This document shows positions 17,019 through 26,079 of a DNA stretch of 64,000 nucleotides, piece by piece. The DNA comes from Burkholderiales bacterium (lineage in GTDB: Bacteria; Pseudomonadota; Gammaproteobacteria; Burkholderiales; Burkholderiaceae_C). The notes beneath the pieces are model-generated. The model did no database searches and was not told the DNA's origin. It saw nothing but the letters and a program-made list of their open reading frames with translations. Position 1 is the stretch's first letter, and every line of letters starts with the position of its first letter. Location of the stretch: positions 1 through 64,000 of the forward strand of contig JADJCH010000016.1 in NCBI GenBank assembly GCA_016703325.1. The letters run 5' to 3'. Both the position numbers and the translations under genes were made by a program.

Positions 17019-18377
17019 ATGTACCTGCCCGCACTCGCCCCTACCCCCCAGGCCGCCGAGGTCGATCTCGTCTCAGGCCATGTCGAGAAGGCGCGCCAGC
17101 TCGTGCGCAAGGGCCGTCTGATGATCTGGGTGGGCATCGTGCCCGCCGTCGGCTGGATGGCCTTTGCCCCCCTGGCCTCCTCGGTGCTGGCCTCCGGCTT
17201 CGTCAAGGTGGACCTCAACCGCAGCGTGGTGGCCCACATGGAGGGCGGCACGGTGCGCACCGTGCATGTGCGCGACGGCCAGCAGGTCAAGGCGGGTCAG
17301 CCCCTGATCGAGCTGGGTGACGTGTCCGTGTCCGCCGAACGCACCCGCCTGGCGCAGCGGCTGATGTCCGAACGCGCCGGCCTGGCCCGACTCGAGGCCG
17401 AGCAGGCCCGACGCAGCAGCCTCACCTTCCCGCCCGACCTGGTGACCGCATCGGCATCGGACCCCAACCTCCGGGCCCAGATGGACAAGGAGCTGTCCCT
17501 GTTCACCGCCCGCCGGCAGGCCATCGACAGCCAGATCGGCCTGCTGCGCGAGCAGAAGCTCAAGATCGAGCAGGAAATCGAAGCTCTGCAGCAGCAGATC
17601 GCCAACACCCAGGACTCGATCAAGTCCCAGTCCCGCGAGCTGGAGCTCAACAGCCAGCTTGCCAAGGACGGCTTCGTCTCCGCCACCCAGGTGATGCAGC
17701 TGGAAGCCTCGGTGGCCGACTACCGCGGCAAGATCTCGGAGCGCAACGCAGAACTGGCCCGCGCGCGCCAGCGCACCGGCGACATCGAACTCAAGGTCAG
17801 CCAGCTCCAGAACGACTACCGCCAGCAGGCCAGCGACCAGCTCAAGGTGGCCAATGTGCGCGCCCAGGAAATCGAACAGGAGCTGCTCAAGGCCAGCGAC
17901 GCCTCGCGCCGCCAGGTGGTCACTGCCCCGGTGGACGGTGAGGTGATCGGCCTGCGCTACACCTCTTCCGGCAGTGTCATCCCGCCGCGCGAGGCGGTGG
18001 CGGAGATCGTGCCCAGCAACCCCAAGCTGATCGTCGAGGCGCGCATCCGCACCGAAGACATCAGCCGCGTGCACCGCGACCAGCTGGCCGACCTGCGCTT
18101 CACCGCCTTCAAGTACCGCACCACCCACATGGTGCACGGCAAGGTGAGCTACGTCGGCGCCGACCGCCAGGTGGAACGCGAAACCGGCATGGCCTACTAC
18201 ACCGTCAACATCGACGTGGCCCAGTCCGACGTGGAAAAGGCCGTCAAGGGCGAACACGCCCGCCTGCACGCCGGCATGCCGGCCGAGGTCTACCTGCACG
18301 GCGAGGAGCGCACGCCGTTGCAGTACCTGCTGGAGCCGATCACCCAGGTGCTGCGCCGCGCGGCACGCGAGCGCTGA
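17019..18377 (+). CDS. HlyD-family type I secretion periplasmic adaptor
   Basis: A 452-residue adaptor. A short cytoplasmic N-terminus and one membrane helix (about 33-55) are followed by the lipoyl-like half motif VAHMEGGTVRTVHVRDGQQV. Next comes a long coiled-coil hairpin (about 105-285, heptads rich in Gln/Leu/Glu) and the closing VVTAPVDGEVIGLRY barrel part. It spans the periplasm and links the ABC protein to an outer-membrane TolC. The ATG 17019 was chosen over the upstream TTG because sequence before it is not conserved-looking. It is co-transcribed with the ATPase gene. Confidence 0.92.
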   Translation: MYLPALAPTPQAAEVDLVSGHVEKARQLVRKGRLMIWVGIVPAVGWMAFAPLASSVLASGFVKVDLNRSVVAHMEGGTVRTVHVRDGQQVKAGQPLIELGDVSVSAERTRLAQRLMSERAGLARLEAEQARRSSLTFPPDLVTASASDPNLRAQMDKELSLFTARRQAIDSQIGLLREQKLKIEQEIEALQQQIANTQDSIKSQSRELELNSQLAKDGFVSATQVMQLEASVADYRGKISERNAELARARQRTGDIELKVSQLQNDYRQQASDQLKVANVRAQEIEQELLKASDASRRQVVTAPVDGEVIGLRYTSSGSVIPPREAVAEIVPSNPKLIVEARIRTEDISRVHRDQLADLRFTAFKYRTTHMVHGKVSYVGADRQVERETGMAYYTVNIDVAQSDVEKAVKGEHARLHAGMPAEVYLHGEERTPLQYLLEPITQVLRRAARER

Positions 18378-18400
18378 GAACCGATGGATTTCCGGCAGGA

Positions 18401-20157
18401 TCAACCTGCTGGCAATGAGCACCAGGCCCCGTCAACCCGTCCCACCCGCCCCTGCTCCCGCAAATGCAGCAAATGCGCCCGCAGCGAGCGCAGCGCCACC
18501 GGGTGGCGAGCAGGGGGAACGTCGTCGTAGACCCTGGGCAGCAGGGCCTCGGCGCTGCAGGGGCCGAGGTCGGCCAGGGCGCTGAGGACACGGGCCTCGC
18601 GGTTGAGGCGGTGGCGGATCAGCACGCGCAGCGCGCGCCCGGGGTCCGGGGATCAGGAAGCCGTGGCCCGGGGCCAGCCATTGCAGCGGTCCGTGCGCAG
18701 GCTCTGCGTCCAACCCGGCGGGCCGGGGCTCGGCGAGCGCCTGCAGCCGCCGCAGGGAGGCCAGGTAGGCGGCCATGTGGCCGTCGGGCGGGTTGATGAC
18801 CACGGTGGAGCCCTGCATCACATGGTCGCCGGTGAAGAGCAGCGCCTGCTCCAGCCAGTGGAAACACAGGTGGTTGCTGGCGTGGCCGGGGGTGTGCAGC
18901 ACCTGCAGGGTGAGCGCCGGGCCGAGCGTCAGGCGGTCGCCGTCGGCCAGGATGCGGTCGGGCTGGAAGGTGTCGTCCTGCCACTCGGGGTGGTCCGGCA
19001 GGCGGCCCAGGCGCTGGGCGCCGGTGGCGGCATGGAGGGCCTGAGTGGCCGGGGAGTGGTCGATGTGGGTGTGGCTGACCAGGATCCAGCGGATCGGCCC
19101 GGGTGCGGCGGCCAGCAGGGCCTGGGCGTGTACGGCGTCGTCGGGACCGGGGTCGATCAGGGCCCAGCCGCTGGCCGGGTCGGCCGGGTCGCCGCTGCAC
19201 AGCAGGTAGCTGTTGGTGCCAGGGCCGGTCATGACGCTGCCGTTGCGGGCGGTGATGCGCAGCAGGCCGGGGCCCAACGGCACAGGCTCGCCGGGGCGGA
19301 TCTGTGCGTGGGCGATGCCGCGGCCGGCGGGGTCGATCAGGCCGATTTCCGCCCAGGCGGGGTGGCGGGGGTTGACCGGGCCGAGCTGGCCGCGGTGGTT
19401 GCGGGCCAGGCGGGGCTCGGTGCGGGTGATCGGGCCCAGGCGCTGCGCCCAGGCCAGCGCCGCGGCCACATCCACAACGGGAGCCAGCTCCTCCAGCAGG
19501 CAGCGGGCCGGGTTGGGCAGGGCCAGGCCGGTTTCGGCAGCCAGGGCTGCTGCGGGGGTCACCCAGCGCTGCTCGACCAGCTCCACCCCGTCCAGCCGGG
19601 CCTGCTGGCCGGGCGGCAGTGCGGCGAGGTAGAACCGGGTGTCGAAGCGTTTGGGCATGCCCGGCGGGGTGAGCCAGTGGGCTACCGGGTGCAGTTGCTC
19701 CGGCTGCAGGCGCCAGCCCTGTGCGCGGCAGAGTTGATCCAGTCGCAGCTCGCCACGGTGCAGGGCGCTGCGCCGGTCGAGCCAGAGGGAGTCGCCGGCA
19801 TCAAAGCCGAGGGGTGCACCGCCGGCATCCAGCGCCCAGAGCAGGCCAGCCTCCTCGAAGCTCTCCCGCAGCGCGGCGATGCGGTGCGCCAGGTCGTCGC
19901 CTGCGCCCTCGCCACCTGGCAGAAGGTCCGGCGGGCCCGACGGCGGGACGGGCCACGCCCGATCCCCCGCCTCCACCAACCCACCGGGAAAGACCCAGGC
20001 GTTGCTGTTCTGGTCGCCCTGGTCGGCGCGGCGCAGCAGCAGCACCTCCAGGCCGGCCGGGCCGTCGCGCAGGACGGCGAGGGAGGCGGAGGCGCGGGGG
20101 ACAGCAGCAAGAGGGGCAACCTCGTCAGGGAGCCACGGGTAGGAGTAGGTTGACGAT
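18401..20157 (-). CDS. NUDIX hydrolase fused to MBL-fold (LACTB2-like) hydrolase; frameshifted, 5' end uncertain
   Basis: The N-terminal part is a NUDIX domain: SASLAVLRDGPAGLEVLLLRR, then WVFPGGLVEAGD and the box end LRESFEEAGLLW, split by an insertion as in NUDT19-like enzymes. The C-terminal part is a metallo-beta-lactamase hydrolase: SHTHIDHSPAT, LHTPGHASNHLCFH, FTGDHVMQG and WLAPGHGFLIP, followed by a winged-helix tail (ALRVLIRHRLNREARVL). The tail is in another frame; one extra G in CCCCGGACCCCGGG near 18643 explains it, with the stop at 18401. No start codon is found at the 5' end before the sequence enters the anomalous G/C block, so the true start is lost or misread; 20157 is only the limit of recognisable sequence. 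The role is probably nucleotide or acyl-CoA/thioester housekeeping. Confidence 0.75.
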
Positions 20158-20280
20158 GAGTACTTGCGAGGTGGGCCCGCCGCCGAGCGCGCACCACCAC
20201 ACCCGGCCCTGCCGCTGTGATACCCCCCCGGTGGAAGACCGGCGGGGCCTTGCCGCGACGCGACGCGCGCGGGCGCGGGG

Positions 20281-20510
20281 CGGGACCCCCCGCCCCCCCC
20301 CCCCCCGCCGCCCCCCCGCCCCCCCGCGGCGCGGGGCCCCGGGGGGGGGGGGGGGGGGCGCCGGGGGGGCGGCCGGCCGGGGGGGGGGCCGGGGGGGGGC
20401 GGGGGGGGCCGGGGGGGGGGGGGGGGGGGGGGGGGGCCCCCCCCGCGGCCCCGGGGGGGCCGCGGGGGGGGGGGCCGGGCGGGGCGGCGCGGCCGGGGGC
20501 CCCGCGCGGG
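20281..20510. other. Anomalous G/C homopolymer block (probable assembly or base-call artefact)
   Basis: About 230 bases consist almost only of G and C in long runs (many G8-G16 and C8-C15 tracts), with no A or T over most of the length. Nothing else in the window resembles it. It begins where the NUDIX gene should start and ends a few bases before the DUF799 stop codon. Genuine DNA with such runs is very improbable. A low-signal read region called as G, or a collapsed hairpin, is the simpler view. I see no gene in it. Confidence 0.8.
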
Positions 20511-20511
20511 A

Positions 20512-21201
20512 TCACTTGCCGGGCTTCTCGCCCTCCCGCCCATACAGCGGTGAACGCGGTCCATAAAGCACACCCCGCGGCGGACCGGGCTGGAAAAGCT
20601 GGCGGGTGGCCAGGCCGGCCACGGGGAAGCTGCGATCCGAGAGGTTGTTGACCACCTGCTTGACCGCTGCGGCAATGACCGCAGCCAACAGCCCGCCGCC
20701 GCCCTGGTTGTTCTGCCCCGCATCGGAGGCGGTGGCCTGGCCGGTCCAGAGCTCCTGGCCGCTGCGCAGGTCGAGCAGGCGGGCCTGCACCGACACCACC
20801 ACCTGGCTGTCGAACAGGGTGTAGACGACGCCGTAGCGGGTGATGGTGAGGCTCAGTGCGGCATCGGCACCGAAAATTTCGCGCAGCTTGGCCGGGGCCA
20901 CCTGGTGCACATCCTCCGCCACGGTGAGGCCGTTGTTGCGGAAGGTCTCGGCCACCAGGGTGGCGGGCAGCACGTAATAGCCGGCTTCGGCCAGCGGCCA
21001 GGCCGCCTGGGCCCAGACGGCAGCCGGGGCGGCGATGTCGCTGCTGCGGTTGATGGGCGGCAGCACCAGCACGGAGGCCGGCCGGGCGGCGCGGAAGGGT
21101 GCGTAGTCGAAGGGCTCCACCGGCTGGATGGCGCAGCCCCACAGGCCCGCCAGCGGCAGCGCCGCAGCGGCCCGGCGCAGCCACCTGAAAAGGGCGTTCA
21201 T
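20512..21201 (-). CDS. DUF799 (GNA1162-like) outer-membrane-associated lipoprotein
   Basis: A 229-residue lipoprotein: signal with LAGLWGC lipobox (Cys about 23), then FDYAPFRAARPASVLVLPPINRSSD and the conserved DAALSLTITRYGVVYTLFDSQVVVSV core. This family is structurally TolB/CsgG-like and always accompanies a CsgG-type lipoprotein and a DUF4810 protein. It is the third gene of that trio here: the ATG overlaps the DUF4810 stop (ATGA). Its role in envelope assembly or secretion is unproven. The 3' end abuts the G/C block but the reading frame is intact. Confidence 0.9.
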   Translation of the reverse strand: MNALFRWLRRAAAALPLAGLWGCAIQPVEPFDYAPFRAARPASVLVLPPINRSSDIAAPAAVWAQAAWPLAEAGYYVLPATLVAETFRNNGLTVAEDVHQVAPAKLREIFGADAALSLTITRYGVVYTLFDSQVVVSVQARLLDLRSGQELWTGQATASDAGQNNQGGGGLLAAVIAAAVKQVVNNLSDRSFPVAGLATRQLFQPGPPRGVLYGPRSPLYGREGEKPGK

Positions 21202-21590
21202 TGGCGCTCCTTCCCGGGATCGATCTTGGGCTTGAGCAGGAAGTCCATGTACGCGGCGGACTCGGGGAAGAGGCTCTTCTCGGTGCGCAGCTGCTCGGCT
21301 GCGGCGGCGTCGTTGCCCAGGCGGCTGTACAGCAGGCCGAGGTGGGCGTGCAGGCCCGGCGGCGGCAGGGCACCCTGGGCACGGGCGCGCTGCAGATCGG
21401 CCTCCAGCACGGTGATCTGGGCCTGCGGGCTGACGCTGTCGGACCGGAGGTACTCGTAGACCTGCGGGGTGAAGCTGCCCCAGTGGTACAGCGGTTTGGG
21501 GGCCTGCACGCAGCCGGTGAGCAGCGACATCAGCAGGGCGCCGGCGACCACCGCCGCGAATCCCTGCGGTGTGGCGGTGGATCGCATCAT
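21198..21590 (-). CDS. DUF4810 lipoprotein
   Basis: A 130-residue lipoprotein with signal MSLLTGC (Cys about 27), the family start KPLYHWGSFTPQVYEYL, and a TPR-like helical part (HAHLGLLYSRLGNDAAAAEQLRTEKSLFPES). It is the middle gene of the CsgG-DUF4810-DUF799 operon with ATGA overlaps at both ends. A second ATG three bases downstream is an equally good start. The family is functionally uncharacterised and linked only by context to a periplasmic or outer-membrane complex. Confidence 0.9.
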   Translation of the reverse strand: MMRSTATPQGFAAVVAGALLMSLLTGCVQAPKPLYHWGSFTPQVYEYLRSDSVSPQAQITVLEADLQRARAQGALPPPGLHAHLGLLYSRLGNDAAAAEQLRTEKSLFPESAAYMDFLLKPKIDPGKERQ

Positions 21591-22297
21591 TGGGCGGGGT
21601 TCCAGGTGCCGGCGTCGATGGAGGCGGCCAGCTTGTTGACCGCATCGCGGATGGCCAGGTCCAGCACCTTGCCGTTGAGGGTGGCGTCGTAGCTGGCGGT
21701 GCCGCCAAAGCCCAGCACCTCGCGGTTGGACAGGGTGTATTCACCGGCGCCCTGCACCGAATGCACCACCTCCGAGCTGGCCACCCGCACGATGTTGAGG
21801 CTGACCTTGGCGTAGGCGATCTGCTGCTTGCCGCGCCCGAGGATGCCGAACAGCTGCTGGTCGCCCACCTCCTTGCGGCCGAACTCGGAGACGTCGCCGG
21901 TGATCAGGTAGCTGGCGCCCTTGACCGCCACGGTGCCGCCCTTGAAGCCCGCCTCCTGCCGGGCTTCGGCCAGGTTGTCGCGGTCCAGCACGTTGAAGCG
22001 GTTGCTCTGCTGCAGGTGGGTGATCAGGAGGGTCTTGGCCTGGCCGCCCAGGCGGTCCACGCCGTCGGAGAACAGGCCGCGCTGGAAGCTGGAGCGGTTG
22101 TCGAACTTGCCCACCGCGATCGGCTCGCGCGGGCCGCTGTAGGGCTGGCCGGCGGTGGCCACCTGGGTGGTTTCGACGGTGCGGGAGGTTTCCGTCGCCG
22201 CACAGCCGACCAGGCCCGCCAGGCTCGCGGCGGCCAGCGTCAGCGCGACGCGTCGCGAGAGCGGTAGAAACCGGGGATGGATGGGGGAGTGTGACAT
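21587..22297 (-). CDS. CsgG/HfaB-family lipoprotein
   Basis: A 236-residue lipoprotein with signal SLAGLVGC (Cys about 32). It has the CsgG motifs PIAVGKFDNRSSFQRG, ITHLQQSNRFNVLDRDNL (the LLxxSGRFxVxDR pattern), YLITGDVSEFG and VVHSVQGAGEY. CsgG itself is the curli secretion channel; this shorter subgroup, encoded with DUF4810 and DUF799, lacks curli genes and its job is unclear. It is first in the three-gene operon. Confidence 0.88.
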   Translation of the reverse strand: MSHSPIHPRFLPLSRRVALTLAAASLAGLVGCAATETSRTVETTQVATAGQPYSGPREPIAVGKFDNRSSFQRGLFSDGVDRLGGQAKTLLITHLQQSNRFNVLDRDNLAEARQEAGFKGGTVAVKGASYLITGDVSEFGRKEVGDQQLFGILGRGKQQIAYAKVSLNIVRVASSEVVHSVQGAGEYTLSNREVLGFGGTASYDATLNGKVLDLAIRDAVNKLAASIDAGTWNPAQ

Positions 22298-22386
22298 CGT
22301 GTTCGCTCCATTCGATGGCTGGGGTGCGGAAGACAGCGGCTTCGACTCAGTATAGGCAGCCGGCAAGGCGGCCGCCGGGCCCTGGA

Positions 22387-24099
22387 TCAAGCCGGCGCGG
22401 GAACTTCCGGCGCCAGGCCCAGTGCACGCAGCGCGCGGCGCAGCACCTCTTCCGGTGGGGCGTCGCTGTCGATGCGGTGGCTGGCCTGGCCCCGCCCGGG
22501 GTCGGCCTCGTCCGGCGCGGGCGGCTCCAGGAAACCGAGCTGCGCCTGCAGCACCGCCACGCTGGCGTCGGAGGCATCCCGGCCGGCCGCCTGGCGCTGG
22601 GTGATGCGCTGTTGCAGCCGCGGCAGCGGGGCGTCGCAGTACAGCAGGTCGGCGCGCACCCCGGCCTGGTTTCCAAGCGCCTGATCCGCCACCGCCAGCA
22701 GGGCACGGCGCTCGGCCGCACGCAGGCAGGCGGCATCCACGATCACCGGCCAGCCCTGGGCCAGGAGTTGGGCGGCCAGCGCCTCCAGCCGGGTGTAGGT
22801 GCGGCGGGTGGCGTCGGCGCTGTAGAGGTCGCGGGTCCGGGGGCCCGTTCCCGTGCCAACGCCGTCCACGACAGCGCCGTCCCCCGGTCGGTCCGTGGGC
22901 GCCAGTCCGAACAGGCGTTTGCGCTCCACATCGGAGCGCAGCCACACCGCGCCCAGCCGCTCGGCCAGCCCCTGCGCCAGCCGGCTCTTGCCGGAGCCGG
23001 ACAGGCCCCAGGTCACCACCAGCCGGGCCGGCGCCGGGTGGGCCAGCGCCTCTGCCAGGTCCAGGCCACGGCAGGCGGCCGCCTGCTCGGCGGTCTGCAC
23101 GTCCAGCGCAACCCCTGCTTCGGTGGCGTGCAGCCAGTCCACCTTCACCCGCACCAGCGCACGGTAGACCGCCTGCCAGCGCAGCTGCGCCAGGGCATCG
23201 AAGTCACCGCCCTGCTCCAGCCAGCGGTTCAACAGCCGCGCGGCCAGGTCCGGCCGGTGGTGAAACTGCAGGTCCATCCAGGGAAAGGCCAGTTCGGCGG
23301 CCAGGTCGATCCAGCGCAGTTCGGCGTTGAACTCCAGCGCGTCGAAGAGAGTGGGCACACCGTCCTGCAGCACCCAGTTGCCCAGGTGGGCATCGCCATG
23401 GCACTCCCGCACCCGGCCCTCGGCGTGGCGGCGCTGCAGGCCGGGCCGCAGCCGGGCGGCCTGCTCGCTGCTCCAGTCGGCCAGGGCCAACACCCGCTGG
23501 CGCAGTGCGGCGCTGGGGGCCAGCCGCAACAGCGCTTCGAGGTTGTCCGCCACCCAGCGCAGCGTCACCTCCGGCAGGCCCAGGTCGCCGGTGGCCGCCG
23601 GCAGGCCGGCGTGGAAGGCCAGCAGGCCATCGGCCATGGCCTCCACGTCGGCGGGGGTCAGTTCGCCCCGCTCCAGCCGGTGGGCCAGCAACTGGTCGTC
23701 GCCGAAGCGGCGCAGCCGCAGCGCCCAGTCCACCGTACCCGGCGGCGGCGCTTCACCGGGCGCAGCGTCCGGCCCGAAACGCCACGCGGGCGGCGGCGCG
23801 AGCACCGGCTGCACCCCCAGGTAGAGCTGCGGCGCGGTGCGGCAGTTCAGCCGCAGCTCCTCTTCGCAGAAGTGCCGCCGGTCGGCCAGCGAGCGGAAGT
23901 CCAGGAAACCCAGCGACAGCGGCTTCTTGAGTTTCCACACCGTGTCGCCGGCCAGCAGCAGGCTGGAGATGTGGGTGTCGATGCGCTGCACCGGCAGGCC
24001 CGACGACTGCCGGTGCAGGGACTGCGACAGGGCATCGCACATCGCCAGGTGCTGGCGCAGCGCTGCGTCAGGCTGGAGGTGCGGCGGCAGCGGGGTCAT
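22387..24099 (-). CDS. Fused aminoglycoside-phosphotransferase-like kinase and AAA ATPase
   Basis: A 570-residue two-domain protein. The N-terminal half (about 1-340) is APH/choline-kinase-like, with VWKLKKPLSLGFLDF and the catalytic loop ECHGDAHLGNW then TLFDALEFN. The C-terminal half (about 355-570) is a P-loop kinase with WGLSGSGKSRLAQ (Walker A), DVERKR and VDAACLR. This architecture is widespread in proteobacteria as 'bifunctional aminoglycoside phosphotransferase/ATP-binding protein'; no physiological substrate is known and true antibiotic resistance is not implied. It starts at MTPLPPHLQP; the upstream in-frame extension is Arg-rich and unlikely. Confidence 0.88.
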   Translation of the reverse strand: MTPLPPHLQPDAALRQHLAMCDALSQSLHRQSSGLPVQRIDTHISSLLLAGDTVWKLKKPLSLGFLDFRSLADRRHFCEEELRLNCRTAPQLYLGVQPVLAPPPAWRFGPDAAPGEAPPPGTVDWALRLRRFGDDQLLAHRLERGELTPADVEAMADGLLAFHAGLPAATGDLGLPEVTLRWVADNLEALLRLAPSAALRQRVLALADWSSEQAARLRPGLQRRHAEGRVRECHGDAHLGNWVLQDGVPTLFDALEFNAELRWIDLAAELAFPWMDLQFHHRPDLAARLLNRWLEQGGDFDALAQLRWQAVYRALVRVKVDWLHATEAGVALDVQTAEQAAACRGLDLAEALAHPAPARLVVTWGLSGSGKSRLAQGLAERLGAVWLRSDVERKRLFGLAPTDRPGDGAVVDGVGTGTGPRTRDLYSADATRRTYTRLEALAAQLLAQGWPVIVDAACLRAAERRALLAVADQALGNQAGVRADLLYCDAPLPRLQQRITQRQAAGRDASDASVAVLQAQLGFLEPPAPDEADPGRGQASHRIDSDAPPEEVLRRALRALGLAPEVPAPA

Positions 24100-24166
24100 G
24101 GCTGCAGCGGCAGGGCGGGCGCGGCCTCGCCGGTCGCAAACCCGCGCCCGCCGCAACGGACGGTGA

Positions 24167-24478
24167 TCAGCCCAGCTTGGCCATCGTGCCGCTGGCCTCG
24201 GCCAGCAGGTAGTAGAAGGTCACGCGGTGCTTGCGCGGCACGCCCTTCATCTTCTCGACCACCTTGGCGATCGCGGCGTCTGCGGCTTCGGGGCTCAAGC
24301 CCAGCTTCTTGGCCGCAAAGCCGTCGCGCACCCGGTCGAGTTCCGACTTGTCGGTGGACGACACCAGAGACGAGTCGGCATTGCGCAGGGCAATGCCGCA
24401 GTAGTTGACGATGGCCTTGACGGCGGCCTCGTTCACGTTGGCGCTGTACTTCTGGATGTCCGGCAGGTAGTCGCTCAT
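24167..24478 (-). CDS. DUF2853 family protein
   Basis: A 103-residue soluble helical protein starting MSDYLPDIQKYSANVNEAAV. It has the family-typical KAIVNYCGIALRNADSSLVS and the end KKLGLS, VVEKMKGVPRKHRVTFYYLLAE. The AGGAG five bases before the ATG fixes the start. The family's function is unknown. It is monocistronic, 67 bp upstream of the kinase fusion on the same strand. Confidence 0.93.
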   Translation of the reverse strand: MSDYLPDIQKYSANVNEAAVKAIVNYCGIALRNADSSLVSSTDKSELDRVRDGFAAKKLGLSPEAADAAIAKVVEKMKGVPRKHRVTFYYLLAEASGTMAKLG

Positions 24479-24640
24479 CGTTGCTCCTGGTGTGTGACAG
24501 AGGTCACGGGATGGGGCGCAATCGCCCGGAAGCGATGCTAGCCCAGCCGGTGGGCCCACCCACGGTTTCCAGGGGCCGGTCCAGGCCCGGCGCTGCCTAT
24601 GATGCGGGGCTCCGTCGGCCTTCCACCCCACCCTCACGCC

Positions 24641-25999
24641 ATGCCGCTGCCCGACCTCCACACCCTGAACCAGCAAGTCGCCCGAGGCGAAACCACCCAC
24701 GAGGCCCTGCTGGACCGGGTGCTGGAGCGCGCGGCCCGACCCGAGGCGGCCCACACCTTCACCCGGCTCTATCCGGAGGCCGCACGCGCCGCCGCACGCT
24801 GGGCCGACGCATCGCGCGGTGCCGGCGTTCCCCTCGGCCCACTGGCGGGTTGGCCGGTGACGGTGAAGGACCTGTACGACGTCACCGGTGAAACCACCCT
24901 GGCCGGCTCGGTGATCCGCCAGGGCGCTCCGGTGGCGCAGGCAGACGCGGTGGCGGTGCAGCGCCTGCGCAGCGCGGGCGCGGCCCTGGTCGGCAAGACG
25001 GCGATGACCGAGTTCGCCTTCTCCGGCGTGGGCATCAACCCCCACCACGGCACCCCCGCCAACCCGGCCTGGCGCGGGGCGGAAGGCCAGCCGCGCATCC
25101 CCGGCGGGTCCTCCTCCGGCGCCGCGGTGTCGGTGGCGCTGGGGCTGGCGGTGGCGGGGCTGGGGTCGGACACCGGCGGCTCCATCCGCATTCCCGCCGC
25201 GCTCTGCGGACTGGTGGGCTTCAAGAGCACGCAGGCACGCACTCCACGCGACGGCGCCTTCGAACTGTCCCGCACGCTGGACACGGTCTGCGCGATGACC
25301 CGCAGCGTGGCCGACTGCATCGCGGTGGACGCGGTGCTGGCCGACCAGCCGCTGCAGGTTCGCCCGCGGCCGCTGCAGGGCCTGCGCCTGGCCCTGCCCG
25401 GCACGCTGATGCTGGACGCCCTGGAGCCCGAGGTGGCCGCCGCCTTCCAGCGTGCGCTGACCCGGCTGTCGGCCGGCGGTGCGCACATCGTCGAAGCCCC
25501 CCTGCCCGAGCTGGCCGAAATCGCCCAGCTCAACGCCCCGGGCGGTTTTTCCGCGGTGGAGGCCTACGCGGTGCACCAGGCGCACTTTGCGGCCGAGCGC
25601 GCTCGCTTCGACCCCCGCGTGGCGGCGCGCATCGCACTGGGCGAGCCGGTGAGCGCAGCGCAGTACATCAACCTGCACGACCGCCGGCGCGGCTGGATCG
25701 GCCGCTGCCGGCAGGCCCTGGCCGGCTTCGATGCCCTGATCAGCCCGACCGTGCCGATCCTGCCTTCGCGCATCGAAGAGCTGCGCGCCAGCGATGAGGC
25801 CTTCTTCCGTGCCAACGGCCTGCTGCTGCGCAACACCTTTGTGGCCAACTACCTGGACGGCTGCGCCTTCAGCCTGCCCTGCCACGCGCCCGGCGAACCC
25901 CCGGTGGGCCTGATGCTGACGGCACCCGGCGGCCAGGACGCCCGGCTGGCCGCCGCCGCGCTGGCGGTGGAGGCTGAGCTGCAGCGCAGCCGGCACTGA
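24641..25999 (+). CDS. Amidase (amidase-signature family)
   Basis: A 452-residue enzyme with the full Ser-cisSer-Lys set: Lys in VTVKDLYD (about 77-84), the cis-Ser in GGSSSGAAVSVALG and the nucleophile in GSDTGGSIRIPAALCG. Amidase-signature proteins hydrolyse small amides, ureido compounds or nitrile-derived amides. No GatA-specific partner (gatC) is adjacent, and orphan gatB is far away and convergent in role, so a catabolic amidase is more likely than GatA. The ATG 24641 begins a typical PDLHTLNQQVARGE start. Confidence 0.9.
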   Translation: MPLPDLHTLNQQVARGETTHEALLDRVLERAARPEAAHTFTRLYPEAARAAARWADASRGAGVPLGPLAGWPVTVKDLYDVTGETTLAGSVIRQGAPVAQADAVAVQRLRSAGAALVGKTAMTEFAFSGVGINPHHGTPANPAWRGAEGQPRIPGGSSSGAAVSVALGLAVAGLGSDTGGSIRIPAALCGLVGFKSTQARTPRDGAFELSRTLDTVCAMTRSVADCIAVDAVLADQPLQVRPRPLQGLRLALPGTLMLDALEPEVAAAFQRALTRLSAGGAHIVEAPLPELAEIAQLNAPGGFSAVEAYAVHQAHFAAERARFDPRVAARIALGEPVSAAQYINLHDRRRGWIGRCRQALAGFDALISPTVPILPSRIEELRASDEAFFRANGLLLRNTFVANYLDGCAFSLPCHAPGEPPVGLMLTAPGGQDARLAAAALAVEAELQRSRH

Positions 26000-26079
26000 A
26001 TCAGGGCGTTCGTTCCAACTCGAAGCTGATCTTCAGGCGAAGGTGAGCGCGAGGAACCGGCTCAGGCCTGCGGTGCGCA

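Noticed and set aside
18432..20723. Single 763-residue protein spanning MBL, NUDIX and the G/C block
   Set aside because: The N-terminal 200 residues are Pro/Gly/Arg runs from the homopolymer block and the C-terminus is out of frame; only the middle is a real protein.
22387..24099. Aminoglycoside resistance gene
   Set aside because: The phosphotransferase-like half belongs to a widespread housekeeping fusion with a P-loop kinase; no resistance-specific features are visible.
24641..25999. gatA
   Set aside because: Amidase-signature residues are present, but there is no gatC or gatB in context, and the length (452) and C-terminus fit a general amidase better.
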